A stretch of 64,000 nucleotides of DNA, from assembly GCA_934177545.1 (NCBI GenBank), contig CAKPPI010000001.1:11936-75935 (forward strand), given 5' to 3'. The translations under genes and the position numbers were made by a program. The DNA is from an uncultured Bacilli bacterium. GTDB taxonomy: Bacteria > Bacillota_I > Bacilli_A > RF39 > UBA660. Shown here in pieces: positions 15,890 to 25,786 of this stretch (its first letter is position 1; each line of letters begins with the position of its first letter). The notes below the pieces were generated by a model. The model had not been told where the DNA came from. It was given only the letters and a program-made list of their open reading frames with translations, and did no database searches.

Positions 15890-18166
15890 ATGAAGTTTAG
15901 TGATAATTTGTATTATATAGTACCTAATAATTTAAAAGAAGTGATGCTTAAGAAGTTGTCTTTAGAAGATAAAATTTATGATATTCACTTTGATACAATG
16001 GAAAACTTTATAGAAAAGTATATTTGTAAGATTGATAAGAAAGCAGTAGAGTTTCTTTTAGAAGAGGGAGATAGTCTAGATATAATTAATTCATATCTTA
16101 AAGTATTACCTAGTATTGATATTAATAAAGAATATGACTCTTTAAAGTTAAACTTTTTAAAAGAGAGAAAGAAGTTATTAATTAGTAATGACTTACTAAT
16201 AGATATTAATGATTTAACTTATCTAAAAGATAAAGAAGTAATAGTAATGGGTTATCCTTTTATCGATAAATATCTTGAAGAAGTACTAACTAAGATTAAT
16301 GCTACTATAATGATAGGAATAGATAAGTGTCCTATTAAAGAAATATATGAGTATAAGAGTAAGAAAGAAGAAATAGTAGCTCTTGCTAGAAGAATAAGAA
16401 GTTTGAATGAGAAAGGTATTTCTTACTCAAAAATATTTATAGCTGGAAAAGATGATGATAGTAATTTCTTAATAAATGATATATTTAAAGACTTTGATAT
16501 TCCTTATAATGATGATGGGGTAAGCTTTTTAGCAACTATTATAGGTAGAAAGTATCTAGAAACCAAGGACTTAAGTCTTATTAAAGATAATGATTTATTA
16601 AAAAAGATAATAAGAGTCCTAGAAGAAATGTTAGTATTTAAAGATAGTAAGTATTATGACTTATTATTAGAAGATAAATTAAGTAAGATAAAGATGCCTA
16701 ATAAGAAAGAGATAGATGCTGTAACATTTCTAGAAGATGTTTTTGAAGTACCTTATTTACTTAGTGATGATGATTATTTATTTGTTATTTCCTTAGTGCA
16801 GAATAAATATCCAAAGATATACAAAGATGATGATTACTTATCAGATAAACAAAAGAATAGTCTTAAATTAATAAATAGTATGGAAAAGAATAAGAATAGT
16901 AAACTGGCATTTCTACATTCCTTAGGGACTATTAAAAATGTTACTTATAGTTATGCTTTATCAACATTACAAGATGAATGGTTACCTTCTTCCCTTCTTT
17001 CTGAATATAATGTTTTAGTTAAGACTGATAATTTATATAAAGTAGAATATAGTGATAAATATAATAAAAAATATCTAGGGGAGTTATTAGATAACTATTA
17101 TATGTATGGAGAAAAAGGAAAAGATTTAGATTTGTTATTTCCTTATTATCATTTCTTTGACTATGAAAGTTATAACCATGATTTTTCTTCCTTTGCTATT
17201 CCTAAAGAAGAATTAATCTTATCATATTCTAGTATAGATGATTATGCTTTATGTCCATTTAAATATTACTTAAAGTATGTTTTAAAACTTGACCAGTTTG
17301 AAGAAAGTTTTAGTCAGAAACTAGGAACTTTGTATCATGCTGTTTTAGCATCATCCTATAAAGATAACTTTGATTTTGAAAGTAGTTTTAATTATCAAAA
17401 AAGTAAGTTAGACTGGGATAGTAAAGATGAGTACTTTTTAAATAGATTAAGGGAAGAGTTAAAGTTAATTATCACTTGGAATAAGAAAATGGAAGCTCAC
17501 TCCTTCCTAACTACACCATTACTTGAAAAAAGACTAGAATTATCTTTAGGTGATGATATTAAGATAAAGGGATTCATTGATAAAATACTGTTGAGAGAAA
17601 AAAATGGTAAGACTTATTATGCTATTTTTGATTATAAGACAGGAAAGATTTCTTTTAATCTTGATTATTTAGATTATGGACTACATCTACAGTTACCAAT
17701 CTATGCTTATTTATTAGAGAAGAGTAATAAAGATAAAGATATGGAGCTAGCAGGATTGTTTTATCAAATGTTATTAGTAAAAAATAATGATTTAGAAGAA
17801 CGAAAGAAAAGCTTGAAAGTGTTTGGAATAGTAGCAGATGATATTACTACTTTAGAATTATTAGATGATGAATATGAAAATAGTAATTGGGTTAAAAACT
17901 TAGCAGTTACTAAAGCTGGAACTTTATCAAGATACTTAAAAACTATTACTAAGGAAGAAAAAGAAGAATTATTAAATAAGATAGAAGAGTTAATTTTATC
18001 TTTTGCTAAAGGTATTAGAAATTGTGACTATAGTATTAGTCCAAAGATAGAAAATAAAGTTAATGTAAGTTGTATGTATTGTCCATTTAAAACGGTTTGT
18101 TATCATGAGAAGAAAGATGAAATAATCATTGAGAAAAAGGAAAAGGAGGTAGAGATGGATGCCTAA
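15890..18166 (+). CDS. addB: AddB-type helicase-nuclease subunit
   Basis: The AddB/RexB subunit of the AddAB complex, which resects double-strand breaks for RecA. The protein is 758 aa, much shorter than B. subtilis AddB (about 1160 aa). The C-terminal half has the PD-(D/E)XK nuclease: SYSSIDDYALCPFKYY, GTLYHAVL, KGFIDKI and IFDYKTGK. Cysteines in YALCPFK and in CMYCPFKTVC can form the Fe-S clasp seen in AddB. The N-terminal part is divergent and lacks a clear Walker A, as is usual for AddB. It overlaps addA by 8 nt and lies behind the SOS-like promoter. Confidence 0.85.
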   Translation: MKFSDNLYYIVPNNLKEVMLKKLSLEDKIYDIHFDTMENFIEKYICKIDKKAVEFLLEEGDSLDIINSYLKVLPSIDINKEYDSLKLNFLKERKKLLISNDLLIDINDLTYLKDKEVIVMGYPFIDKYLEEVLTKINATIMIGIDKCPIKEIYEYKSKKEEIVALARRIRSLNEKGISYSKIFIAGKDDDSNFLINDIFKDFDIPYNDDGVSFLATIIGRKYLETKDLSLIKDNDLLKKIIRVLEEMLVFKDSKYYDLLLEDKLSKIKMPNKKEIDAVTFLEDVFEVPYLLSDDDYLFVISLVQNKYPKIYKDDDYLSDKQKNSLKLINSMEKNKNSKLAFLHSLGTIKNVTYSYALSTLQDEWLPSSLLSEYNVLVKTDNLYKVEYSDKYNKKYLGELLDNYYMYGEKGKDLDLLFPYYHFFDYESYNHDFSSFAIPKEELILSYSSIDDYALCPFKYYLKYVLKLDQFEESFSQKLGTLYHAVLASSYKDNFDFESSFNYQKSKLDWDSKDEYFLNRLREELKLIITWNKKMEAHSFLTTPLLEKRLELSLGDDIKIKGFIDKILLREKNGKTYYAIFDYKTGKISFNLDYLDYGLHLQLPIYAYLLEKSNKDKDMELAGLFYQMLLVKNNDLEERKKSLKVFGIVADDITTLELLDDEYENSNWVKNLAVTKAGTLSRYLKTITKEEKEELLNKIEELILSFAKGIRNCDYSISPKIENKVNVSCMYCPFKTVCYHEKKDEIIIEKKEKEVEMDA

Positions 18167-21100
18167 ATTCACAGAAGAACAACAAAGAGCAATTGACTTA
18201 GAAGGTGAAAATATCTTAGTAAGTGCTGGAGCAGGTAGTGGAAAAACAGCTGTTTTATCAGAACGTGTTTTAAGAAAAGTAATGGGAGGTGTTCCTGTTA
18301 ATCAACTACTAATATTAACATTTACTAAGAAAGCAGCTAGTGAGATGAAAGAACGAATTAGAAAGAAACTTAGAAAAGCTAATTTGACTCATCAATTAGA
18401 ACTGTTAGATAGTAGTTTTATCACTACCTTTGATGCTTATTCAATGGCTATTGTAAAAAAATATGCAGATAATTTAAATATTTCTAGTAATCTAGAAGTA
18501 ATGGATGACGTTATTCTCTCTTTAAAAGAAGATGAGATAATAGATGAAATATTTAAGGAATACTATGATAAGAAAGATATAAATTTTTATAAGTTTTTAG
18601 ATGCTTTTACTTTTAAAGATGATAAGGAAATAAAGACTAAAATAAAGAAAATGTCAGCATCTCTTGATTTGGTTCTTGATTTAGATGATTATTTAGATTC
18701 TTATCTAGATAACTACTATCAAGAAGAAAATCTTAATGGGTATCTTAAAGAATATTTAAAACTTGTTATGGAAAAAGATAATTACTTAAAGAAACTAATT
18801 AATGACTTTTTAGGAATGATAGATGACAAGTACTATAATAAAGTAATAGATATTACTAGTAATTATCTAGCTAGTACTGATTATAGTGAAATAAGGGAAG
18901 GCTTAAACTTTAAAATACCAAACCTACCAAAAGGTAGTGAAGAAGATGTTAAAAATCTAAAGAAAGAAATAAATAATAAACAAGCTGAATTACTAGACTT
19001 GATGGTTTATCCAAAAGAAGCAGATTATATTACCTCACTAAAAAACACTTATCCATATGTTTCTATGCTTTTAGAAATAATTAAAAAATTAAGAGCTAGA
19101 ATATGGGAATATAAAACAAAAGAAAATGCTTACACTTTCCTAGATATTGAAAAATTAGCTATTAAATTAGTTAAAGAGTTTGAAGAAGTACGAGAAGAGT
19201 TAAAGAATAGTTATCAAGAAATACTAATAGATGAGTATCAAGATACTAATGATATACAAGAAACTTTTATTTCCTATATAGCTAAAAACAATGTCTATAT
19301 GGTTGGGGATATAAAACAGTCAATTTATCGTTTTAGAAATGCTAACCCAATGTTATTTCAAGAAAAGTATGATAACTATAAAGTTCATAATGGTGGAACA
19401 GTAATAGACCTATCTAAAAACTTTAGAAGTAGAAGGGAAGTTATTAATACCATTAATGATTTATTCTGTCATATAATGGACCAAGAAATAGGAGGGGCTA
19501 ATTACCTTGACGGTCATGCTATGATATTTGGTAATTTAACTTATGAAAATAAAGCTTATGTAGAAGATAATTGTGATATGGAAATATTAACTTATAGTAC
19601 GGAAGATAAAGAATATGAAACAAGAGAAAAAGAAGCTTTTCTAATAGCTAGTGATATTAAAAAACAAATTGTTTCTAAAAGATTAGTATTTGATAAAGAT
19701 AAGGAGATACTAAGAGAGGTAGATTATCAAGATATCGCAATATTACTAGATAGATCAACAGACTTTACTCTATATAAACAGATTTTTGAATATCTAGGAA
19801 TACCAATTACTCTTTGGCAAAGTGAAAATGCTAAAGCTGCTTATGACTTAGAAATAGTTAAGAATTTATTCTTGTTAGGCAAAAAGATTTATTTACATGA
19901 GTTTGATACTACCTTTAAATTAGTTTATACTTCACTTGCTAGAAGCTTCTTATATAGCATGAAAGATGCTTTAATTTATCATGATTTAATAGATAATAAG
20001 TATCAAGAAAGCAAGTTATATCAAGACTTTAAAGAATTAGTTAGTGACTATGAGACACTATCACCAATAACATACTTTAATAAGATATTAGAAATAACTG
20101 ATTATACTAATAAATTAACAAAGATAGGAACTGTGGCTACTTATAGAGCTAGAATTGAATATTTTTATAAGATGATTAGTAATTTAGAAAAGAAGAATAA
20201 AACTTTATTAGAAGTAACTGATTATTTAGAAAGTTTATGTGATACCGATTTAGAGGTTAAGCTATCTTTATCAAAGAGTGATAGTAATAGTGTTAAAGTA
20301 ATGACTATTCATACCTCTAAAGGACTTGAATATCCCCTATGCTACTTTGCTGGTTTTTCTAAGAAATTTAATGATTCAGATAATAAAGAGACAGTTTTCT
20401 TTGATAGAAATTATGGTATTGTTATACCTGATATAGAAAAAGACTGTGATTTAATTACTAAGAAACTAGTAGTAGCTAAAAATAGACAGGAAGATATCAG
20501 TGAAAAAATAAGACTATTTTATGTAGCACTAACAAGAGCAAGAGAAAAAATAATAATTGTTATGCCAGAACAAGAAGAAGTAAAAGAAGTAGAAGATATT
20601 GTAGCTAAAGAAGAAAGATTAAACTATCATTCTTTTATGGATATGATGAAGAGTGTATTATTAAAATTTAGTAATAATATTACAAATATTAAAGAAATAG
20701 AAAATATAAGTAAGGACTATTTAAATCGTAAAGAAATAGTTAAAGAAGCTAAAGGCGAGATGAAACCACTTTCATTTATTAATTCAAATTATAGTTTAGA
20801 AGAAGAAGAGACACTTCACTTTTCTAAAGAAACAGTAGAAGAAAAAACTATTAAAGAAATAGAGCTTATGGAATATGGAAGTCATATTCATGAACTGTTA
20901 GAAAGATGCGATATAGAAAATAAAATATTACCAACTAATATTACTTTAAAAGAAGAAAAACTACTTAATGACTTTTTAAATCAAGAGTTCTTTAAAACAC
21001 ATAATAATATGAAAATCTATAAAGAGTATGAATTTTTTGATTATGAAAATAATACTAGGTTACATGGTAAGATAGACTTATTATTAGTAGGTAATGATAA

Positions 21101-21257
21101 TGCCATAATTGTTGATTACAAGCTACAAAATACGCAGGATAGGGCTTATTTAAAACAATTAAATGGCTACAAAAAAGTTATTGAGAAAAAGTTAAGTATT
21201 CCTGTTACTTGCTATTTATACTCAATTATTGACGAAAAATTTATTAAAATTATATGA
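18159..21257 (+). CDS. addA: AddA helicase-nuclease subunit
   Basis: UvrD-like SF1 DNA helicase with a C-terminal nuclease, partner of AddB in double-strand break repair. The 1032-aa protein has a Q-motif (FTEEQQRAI), Walker A in SAGAGSGKT near residue 22, and Walker B in LIDEYQDTN. Helicase motifs VGDIKQSIYRFR, IHTSKGLEYP and LFYVALTRA follow. The nuclease motifs GKIDLLLV and IIVDYKLQ are at the end. It is slightly shorter than typical AddA (about 1200 aa). The start lies 8 nt inside addB, with AAGGAGGTAGAG upstream. Confidence 0.95.
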   Translation: MPKFTEEQQRAIDLEGENILVSAGAGSGKTAVLSERVLRKVMGGVPVNQLLILTFTKKAASEMKERIRKKLRKANLTHQLELLDSSFITTFDAYSMAIVKKYADNLNISSNLEVMDDVILSLKEDEIIDEIFKEYYDKKDINFYKFLDAFTFKDDKEIKTKIKKMSASLDLVLDLDDYLDSYLDNYYQEENLNGYLKEYLKLVMEKDNYLKKLINDFLGMIDDKYYNKVIDITSNYLASTDYSEIREGLNFKIPNLPKGSEEDVKNLKKEINNKQAELLDLMVYPKEADYITSLKNTYPYVSMLLEIIKKLRARIWEYKTKENAYTFLDIEKLAIKLVKEFEEVREELKNSYQEILIDEYQDTNDIQETFISYIAKNNVYMVGDIKQSIYRFRNANPMLFQEKYDNYKVHNGGTVIDLSKNFRSRREVINTINDLFCHIMDQEIGGANYLDGHAMIFGNLTYENKAYVEDNCDMEILTYSTEDKEYETREKEAFLIASDIKKQIVSKRLVFDKDKEILREVDYQDIAILLDRSTDFTLYKQIFEYLGIPITLWQSENAKAAYDLEIVKNLFLLGKKIYLHEFDTTFKLVYTSLARSFLYSMKDALIYHDLIDNKYQESKLYQDFKELVSDYETLSPITYFNKILEITDYTNKLTKIGTVATYRARIEYFYKMISNLEKKNKTLLEVTDYLESLCDTDLEVKLSLSKSDSNSVKVMTIHTSKGLEYPLCYFAGFSKKFNDSDNKETVFFDRNYGIVIPDIEKDCDLITKKLVVAKNRQEDISEKIRLFYVALTRAREKIIIVMPEQEEVKEVEDIVAKEERLNYHSFMDMMKSVLLKFSNNITNIKEIENISKDYLNRKEIVKEAKGEMKPLSFINSNYSLEEEETLHFSKETVEEKTIKEIELMEYGSHIHELLERCDIENKILPTNITLKEEKLLNDFLNQEFFKTHNNMKIYKEYEFFDYENNTRLHGKIDLLLVGNDNAIIVDYKLQNTQDRAYLKQLNGYKKVIEKKLSIPVTCYLYSIIDEKFIKII

Positions 21258-21328
21258 TTTAAATAAAAAAAATACATATACTAAGTGTATAGTAATAGTT
21301 AAATTTACCCATCCTTGTTCGATAATGT

Positions 21329-21357
21329 TTGACAAATTGAGTACTTTGTAGTATAAT
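21329..21357 (+). promoter_or_regulatory. Consensus promoter upstream of the 21403 gene
   Basis: TTGACA (21329-21334), a 17-nt spacer and TATAAT (21352-21357): a perfect sigma-A consensus. High expression is expected for the small gene that follows. Confidence 0.85.
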
Positions 21358-21402
21358 ATTAGCAACTTCAGAGGATAGGGGTTAACGAAGGGGGTTACGG
21401 CT

Positions 21403-21822
21403 ATGGAGAAGTCATTTATATTTGAATATTTAGATGAAAATAACTTTAAGAAAAGAGAACGTTCTGTTAGAAAGTATAATATGTTAGCATATAAAAAGTT
21501 AACATTTGAATACTATCCAACTATTCGTTCTGGAAAGTTTTTAGGTAAGAAAATTAGTGAAGATAAAACTGCTAAGACAGAAAGTTATGAACTTAAATTA
21601 CCAACAGATGAATCTTTTGCTAAAGTACATGGAGAAATAATTGTTCATTATACTGTATATCTTGATAAGAAAGTAGTATTATTAACAAATATTACTCCAG
21701 AAGGTATTTTAGATGAAGGACATCGTGCTGAACTTTCTACTTATAAAGGTGTTATGATATCTAAGACAGATCCCGAAAGAGATATGTTTAAAATTAATCT
21801 TCTAAATATGTTAAATAAATAA
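21403..21822 (+). CDS. Hypothetical protein, 139 aa
   Basis: I do not recognise a family. It is a soluble, charged protein with no signal peptide or membrane segment. It has alternating strands (KLTFEYYPT, HGEIIVHYTVYLD) and a C-terminal helix ending NLLNMLNK. It stands alone between a consensus promoter and a strong terminator, so it is probably well expressed. GAAGGGGG lies 8 nt upstream of the ATG. Codon and base use resemble the neighbours. Confidence 0.75.
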   Translation: MEKSFIFEYLDENNFKKRERSVRKYNMLAYKKLTFEYYPTIRSGKFLGKKISEDKTAKTESYELKLPTDESFAKVHGEIIVHYTVYLDKKVVLLTNITPEGILDEGHRAELSTYKGVMISKTDPERDMFKINLLNMLNK

Positions 21823-21825
21823 TTG

Positions 21826-21853
21826 TTCTCACTGTAAAGTGGGAATTTTTATT
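21826..21853 (+). terminator. Terminator of the 21403 gene
   Basis: TTCTCACT (21826-21833), loop GTAA, AGTGGGAA (21838-21845), then a T-rich run. Confidence 0.85.
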
Positions 21854-21862
21854 TTTATTTAA

Positions 21863-21891
21863 TTGCACCCTTAAATTTCCTGTGCTATACT
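21863..21891 (+). promoter_or_regulatory. Promoter of the 21916 gene
   Basis: TTGCAC (21863-21868), a 17-nt spacer and TATACT (21886-21891). Confidence 0.6.
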
Positions 21892-21915
21892 TTTGCTAGA
21901 GAGGATAGAAGTGAT

Positions 21916-22662
21916 ATGGAAAAAAAAGAATATCTAAGCGAGGAAAGATACCAAAAGAATAAGAAACACATAATAGCAGGAGCAATAATAGTACTAATAA
22001 TAGGATTGTTGTTAGGTGGCAGTTTAATAGCTATAGGACTTTCTAAACAGAGCAAGGTTAATGCCAATTATTCAGAAGCTAATAAAGAATCTTTATCAAA
22101 AAAATTAGAGATAGAAAAACAAAGCCTTATTAGTAGTAAGGAAAAAATAGAAGAAGAGATTAAACCAGTAGAAGATGAAATTAAAAGTCTAGAAAGAGAA
22201 AAATTTACGGGCTTTGATGATGCTTATTATCAAAGACAAGATAAAATAGAAGAACTAGAAAAAAGTATAAATGAATCAAAGAAAAATATAAGTGCTATTG
22301 AAACAGCTTTAGGTGATAGTATGTCAGCTTGTGCTTTTGATACAACTGCTAATAATTCTTATACTAAAGAATACTGTTCAATTAAAAATAGTTTAGAAGC
22401 TGCAAGCAGTTCTTTTAATAAAGAATTTGATTCACATAACAGTATTCCATACTATATGTTTGGTGGCTTTATTATTGCTGCAAGTCTTATGATTTCAGTA
22501 TCAATTTACACTTTTGCTAAAAGAAGAGAAATACTAGCTTTCTCTGCTCAACAAGTAATGCCAGTAGCAAAAGAGGGAATAGAGAAGATGACACCAACGG
22601 TTTCTAAAAGTGTAGAAGAAATTACAAGAAGTGTTAAAAAAGGCTTAAAAGACGATAAATAA
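21916..22662 (+). CDS. Membrane protein with central coiled coil, unknown function
   Basis: A 248-aa protein not assigned to a family. A cytoplasmic N-terminus of about 18 residues precedes a transmembrane helix (about 19-43). A charged coiled-coil stretch (about 55-125) rich in Glu, Lys and Ser follows. A short segment with two Cys (SACAFDTT, KEYCSIK) comes next, then a second transmembrane helix (about 178-202) and a polar C-terminal tail. The two helices suggest that the coiled coil and cysteines face outward, where the cysteines could form a disulfide. Single-gene unit with its own promoter, upstream of tRNA-Arg. Confidence 0.7.
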   Translation: MEKKEYLSEERYQKNKKHIIAGAIIVLIIGLLLGGSLIAIGLSKQSKVNANYSEANKESLSKKLEIEKQSLISSKEKIEEEIKPVEDEIKSLEREKFTGFDDAYYQRQDKIEELEKSINESKKNISAIETALGDSMSACAFDTTANNSYTKEYCSIKNSLEAASSSFNKEFDSHNSIPYYMFGGFIIAASLMISVSIYTFAKRREILAFSAQQVMPVAKEGIEKMTPTVSKSVEEITRSVKKGLKDDK

Positions 22663-22703
22663 TATAAAAATTGCAAAAAGTTTTAGAAAATTGTTAAAAT
22701 CTC

Positions 22704-22732
22704 TTGCCAAAATATCAAGTTTATTATATATT
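22704..22732 (+). promoter_or_regulatory. Promoter of tRNA-Arg
   Basis: TTGCCA (22704-22709), a 17-nt spacer and TATATT (22727-22732), about 14 nt before the tRNA. Confidence 0.55.
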
Positions 22733-22745
22733 AATAGTGTTGTAT

Positions 22746-22822
22746 GTCTCAGTAGCTCAGCTGGATAGAGCATCGCCCTTCTAAGGCGAGTGTCATGGGT
22801 TCGAATCCCCTCTGGGACACCA
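22746..22822 (+). tRNA. tRNA-Arg (anticodon UCU)
   Basis: Complete cloverleaf of 77 nt with encoded CCA. The acceptor GTCTCAG (22746-22752) pairs with CTGGGAC (22812-22818), with A as discriminator and CCA at 22820-22822. The anticodon stem TCGCC/GGCGA closes the loop CTTCTAA, giving anticodon TCT, which reads AGA/AGG. The T arm contains GGTTCGAATCC. AGA is the main Arg codon in this AT-rich window. Confidence 0.97.
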
Positions 22823-22834
22823 TTATTGATAATT

Positions 22835-22861
22835 AACTAGAATGATATTTCTAGTTTTTTT
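22835..22861 (+). terminator. Terminator of tRNA-Arg
   Basis: AACTAGAA (22835-22842) pairs with TTCTAGTT (22849-22856), followed by T. The remaining 22862-22990 interval shows no gene or other structure. Confidence 0.85.
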
Positions 22862-22991
22862 GTTAGCTAGAATTTGATGAATAATAAGCAAATATTAAAT
22901 AAAATTAAAAACTTATCTACTAATTTATAAAAAATTATTAATCATTTATTAAAAAATACTTTTTATTCTTTTAAAACATATAAATGTGCTA

Positions 22992-22997
22992 TATAAT
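22992..22997 (+). promoter_or_regulatory. -10 element upstream of the 23018 gene
   Basis: TATAAT at 22992-22997, preceded by TGTGC. No convincing -35 is visible. The transcript would start only a few nucleotides before GGGAGGG at the ribosome site. Confidence 0.45.
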
Positions 22998-23017
22998 AGT
23001 TATACAGGGAGGGTTAT

Positions 23018-23614
23018 ATGAGTGATTTAAAAAGAAAGTATGAAGAACTAGAAAATCAAAGAGAAAAAACTATAGAAGAGTTGAACCAACTTGAGGAAGA
23101 TGACAGGGTAAAAAGATACGTTGAATTACAAAGTAAAAATGAAGCTTTATATAATAAACAAATTGCTCTGTATCAAGAATTAAAAAAGGAAGAATATAGT
23201 TCTTGTAATCATATATTAGTATACTCAGAGATAGATTATGATAGATATGAAGGACGTTCACATAAAAGCTGTGGGTGTATAAAATGTGGCTTAGACGGAA
23301 GTGTTTCTAGTCAAAGTAGAGAATATCTTCCATTTTCTCAAAAAATAATGTATGATTATCTTCGTAAAAATTATCTTAGAGGTAAGGAGACAAACATTAC
23401 TTGTGATTTAGATCTAGCACATGCAATATATTCTAAAGTAAAAGAAGTGCATCCTGATATAGATGATGATACAGCTATTGGATATTTTGAAATAGCTCTA
23501 AATAATATAAGAAACACTAAAGTAAGTGAAGAAAGAAAAACTAATAGAGCAAAAAGATTATCACTAGGTCCTAAATTTAAAAATTGGAATGCTAGTGACG
23601 TACACCATGGATAA
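23018..23614 (+). CDS. Hypothetical coiled-coil / Cys-containing protein, 198 aa
   Basis: Not recognised. Residues 1-60 are a strongly charged coiled coil. A middle segment carries cysteines and histidines (SSCNHILV, SHKSCGCIKCGLDG) that could bind zinc. The C-terminal half is helical and ends in a basic stretch (KTNRAKRLSLGPK). No signal peptide or membrane helix. The start has GGGAGGGTT immediately upstream. It is a single-gene unit closed by the hairpin at 23630. Confidence 0.7.
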   Translation: MSDLKRKYEELENQREKTIEELNQLEEDDRVKRYVELQSKNEALYNKQIALYQELKKEEYSSCNHILVYSEIDYDRYEGRSHKSCGCIKCGLDGSVSSQSREYLPFSQKIMYDYLRKNYLRGKETNITCDLDLAHAIYSKVKEVHPDIDDDTAIGYFEIALNNIRNTKVSEERKTNRAKRLSLGPKFKNWNASDVHHG

Positions 23615-23629
23615 AAATGATTGTAATCT

Positions 23630-23660
23630 AAAAGTCTTGAACTATCAGGACTTTTTAGTT
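23630..23660 (+). terminator. Terminator of the 23018 gene
   Basis: AAAAGTCTTGA (23630-23640) pairs over 11 bp with TCAGGACTTTT (23645-23655), with a T-rich tail. The A-rich left side could also serve the convergent ftsW gene. Confidence 0.85.
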
Positions 23661-23701
23661 TAACAAAAAGTTGCTTGATTTGTTAGAAATTGAGTAATAA
23701 A

Positions 23702-24787
23702 TCATTTATCTTTTGCAATACTTAACAATATTCCAATGGATGCTGTACTGATTAATAAACTACTACCGCCATAAGAAAGAAAGGGTAAAGTGACTCCAGT
23801 TACAGGAATCAGTCCAACAACCACTGCTAGATTCATTGAAGCTTGAAATAACATTTGAAAAGCTATACCAAATGACAAATATTTAGCAAATAGATTTTTA
23901 GCATTTAAAGAAATCTTTAAGGAAAAATAGAATAGAAGAAAAAATAGAGTACAGACAAATATACAACCAACAACCCCAAACTCTTCGCAAACAATAGAAA
24001 AGATAAAGTCTGTTTGTGGTTCAGGTAGATAAAAGTGCTTTTGTCTAGAATTTAAAAATCCTTGTCCAAGAAGTCCACCAGGGCCAATGGCATACATTGA
24101 TTGAATCATTTGAAAACCAGTTCCTAATGGATCTTTCCAGGGATTAATAAAAGAAGTTATTCTATTCATTCGATAAGGGGCAATAGCAATTAAAAGACAA
24201 GTACCAATAACACCTAAAACAAAAGCTCCATAGAAAAATTTCATATCAAGACCAGCAATAAATAAAAGTGCAATAATACTAACCATTAGGACAAGACCAG
24301 TACCAAGGTCTGGTTGTAACATAATAAGACCAAAGGCTAGAAAAGTAACACCAAGAATTGGTAATATACCTTTCTTTAAATCCTTTAAATACTTATCCGA
24401 ATTATTTAAATATTTACTAGTAAAAATAATAAGACCAAGTTTAGCTGCTTCACTAGGTTGTATACCAAAAGGACCAATTCCAAACCAACTTCTACTACCA
24501 TTTCTAACACTTCCAATAAAAGGTACTAAAACTAAAATTAATAATAAAAAGCAAATACCTAAAATGATATTTGCCTTTTTGTAATAGATTTTATAATCTA
24601 TCTTAGAAATAAAATTCATTAGTATAAGTCCTGCTACTGTAAATAATGCTTGTTGTTTCACATAGTGGAAACTATCATGAAACTTATATTCTGCCCAAAT
24701 ATTACTAGCAGAATAAATCATTACGAGTCCAAATATTAGTAAGAGTATTACGGTGATTAGTAAAGGCAAATCAAACCGTTTTTTCAA
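23702..24787 (-). CDS. ftsW: FtsW-type septal peptidoglycan polymerase (SEDS family)
   Basis: Integral membrane SEDS glycosyltransferase, 361 aa with about ten transmembrane segments, which polymerises lipid II at the septum with a partner PBP. Signatures: LVMIYSAS in the first helix, GSRSWFGIGPFGIQPSEAAKL, LQPDLGTGLVL, the LGTGFQMIQSMYAIGPGGL stretch, and FSIVCEEFG. RodA and SpoVE have the same fold; FtsW is preferred because mraY lies directly upstream, as in dcw clusters. murD and murG are absent from this reduced pair. Confidence 0.85.
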   Translation of the reverse strand: MKKRFDLPLLITVILLLIFGLVMIYSASNIWAEYKFHDSFHYVKQQALFTVAGLILMNFISKIDYKIYYKKANIILGICFLLLILVLVPFIGSVRNGSRSWFGIGPFGIQPSEAAKLGLIIFTSKYLNNSDKYLKDLKKGILPILGVTFLAFGLIMLQPDLGTGLVLMVSIIALLFIAGLDMKFFYGAFVLGVIGTCLLIAIAPYRMNRITSFINPWKDPLGTGFQMIQSMYAIGPGGLLGQGFLNSRQKHFYLPEPQTDFIFSIVCEEFGVVGCIFVCTLFFLLFYFSLKISLNAKNLFAKYLSFGIAFQMLFQASMNLAVVVGLIPVTGVTLPFLSYGGSSLLISTASIGILLSIAKDK

Positions 24788-24805
24788 AAGAAAATTATCT
24801 CCTTT

Positions 24806-25786
24806 CTATAACCAAACTCCAAATAAGATACCTAACATAGCAAGAATAAGACCAAATGTACAGAATAACTTAACTATATCTGTTTCACTCCAACCAAGTT
24901 TTTCAAAATGGTGATGAAGTGGCGTCATTAAAAATAACTTATGATGAAATAATTTTACCCAAATAACTTGTAAAATAACTGATAATGTTTCAATTACAAA
25001 TACTAAAGCTACGACAAGTAAAGTTAATTCTCTATGCGTTAAAATAGCAACTGCTCCCATAACTCCACCTAAAGCTAAGCTTCCGGTGTCTCCCATAAAT
25101 ATTTTGGCAGGATGGGTATTGTAGACTAAAAAACCAATAAGCGAACCAACTAGTACTAAACAAAATATTCCAATATCTTCAAAGCCAACCATGAATGAAA
25201 TTAAAGCAAAAGCTATAAAAGCAATAGCTGATAAGCTACCAGCTAGTCCATCTAATCCATCCGTTAAATTAACGGCATTACTAGAACCAATTAAGATTAA
25301 AAGAATAAATAGACCATAGAGCCATTTCATTTCAATATCAATATGAAGTGTACCTACTACCCATGATGTCTGTCCTCCATTTTTCATATAGATATAGAAA
25401 AAAATAGTAGAAATAATAATTTGTCCAAATAGCTTTTGATAAGTTGTTAATCCTTCATTATTATGTTTTCTAAGTGATAAAAAGTCATCTAAGAAACCAA
25501 TAATAGCAAAGCCACAAAATACTAATAAAACAATAGCTAAGTTATCGGTATAGGAGACCTTTCCTAAAAATAATAAAGCTAGCATAATAAGAACTGTTGG
25601 TAAGATGAAAATAATTCCACCCATCGTTGGAGTACCAGCTTTCTTTCTATGACTTTCTCCAACATAAACACTAATTGTTTGGCCTACATGTAGCTTTTTT
25701 AGAATAGGTACTAAAATAAGACCTAGACAGACGCTAAATAAAAAGCCAATCATGACAGCAAAGACTGCCTTTGTTAATAATAACAC
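24806..25786 (-). CDS. mraY: Phospho-N-acetylmuramoyl-pentapeptide transferase MraY
   Basis: Membrane enzyme making lipid I from UDP-MurNAc-pentapeptide and undecaprenyl phosphate. The 326-aa protein has about ten membrane helices. Family motifs: KKAGTPTMGG near residue 50, IGFLDDF with the catalytic Asp pair, NLTDGLDGLAGS, IFMGDTGSLALGG, and the HHHFEKLGW loop. It is followed after 18 nt by ftsW in the same unit. Confidence 0.97.
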   Translation of the reverse strand: MLLLTKAVFAVMIGFLFSVCLGLILVPILKKLHVGQTISVYVGESHRKKAGTPTMGGIIFILPTVLIMLALLFLGKVSYTDNLAIVLLVFCGFAIIGFLDDFLSLRKHNNEGLTTYQKLFGQIIISTIFFYIYMKNGGQTSWVVGTLHIDIEMKWLYGLFILLILIGSSNAVNLTDGLDGLAGSLSAIAFIAFALISFMVGFEDIGIFCLVLVGSLIGFLVYNTHPAKIFMGDTGSLALGGVMGAVAILTHRELTLLVVALVFVIETLSVILQVIWVKLFHHKLFLMTPLHHHFEKLGWSETDIVKLFCTFGLILAMLGILFGVWL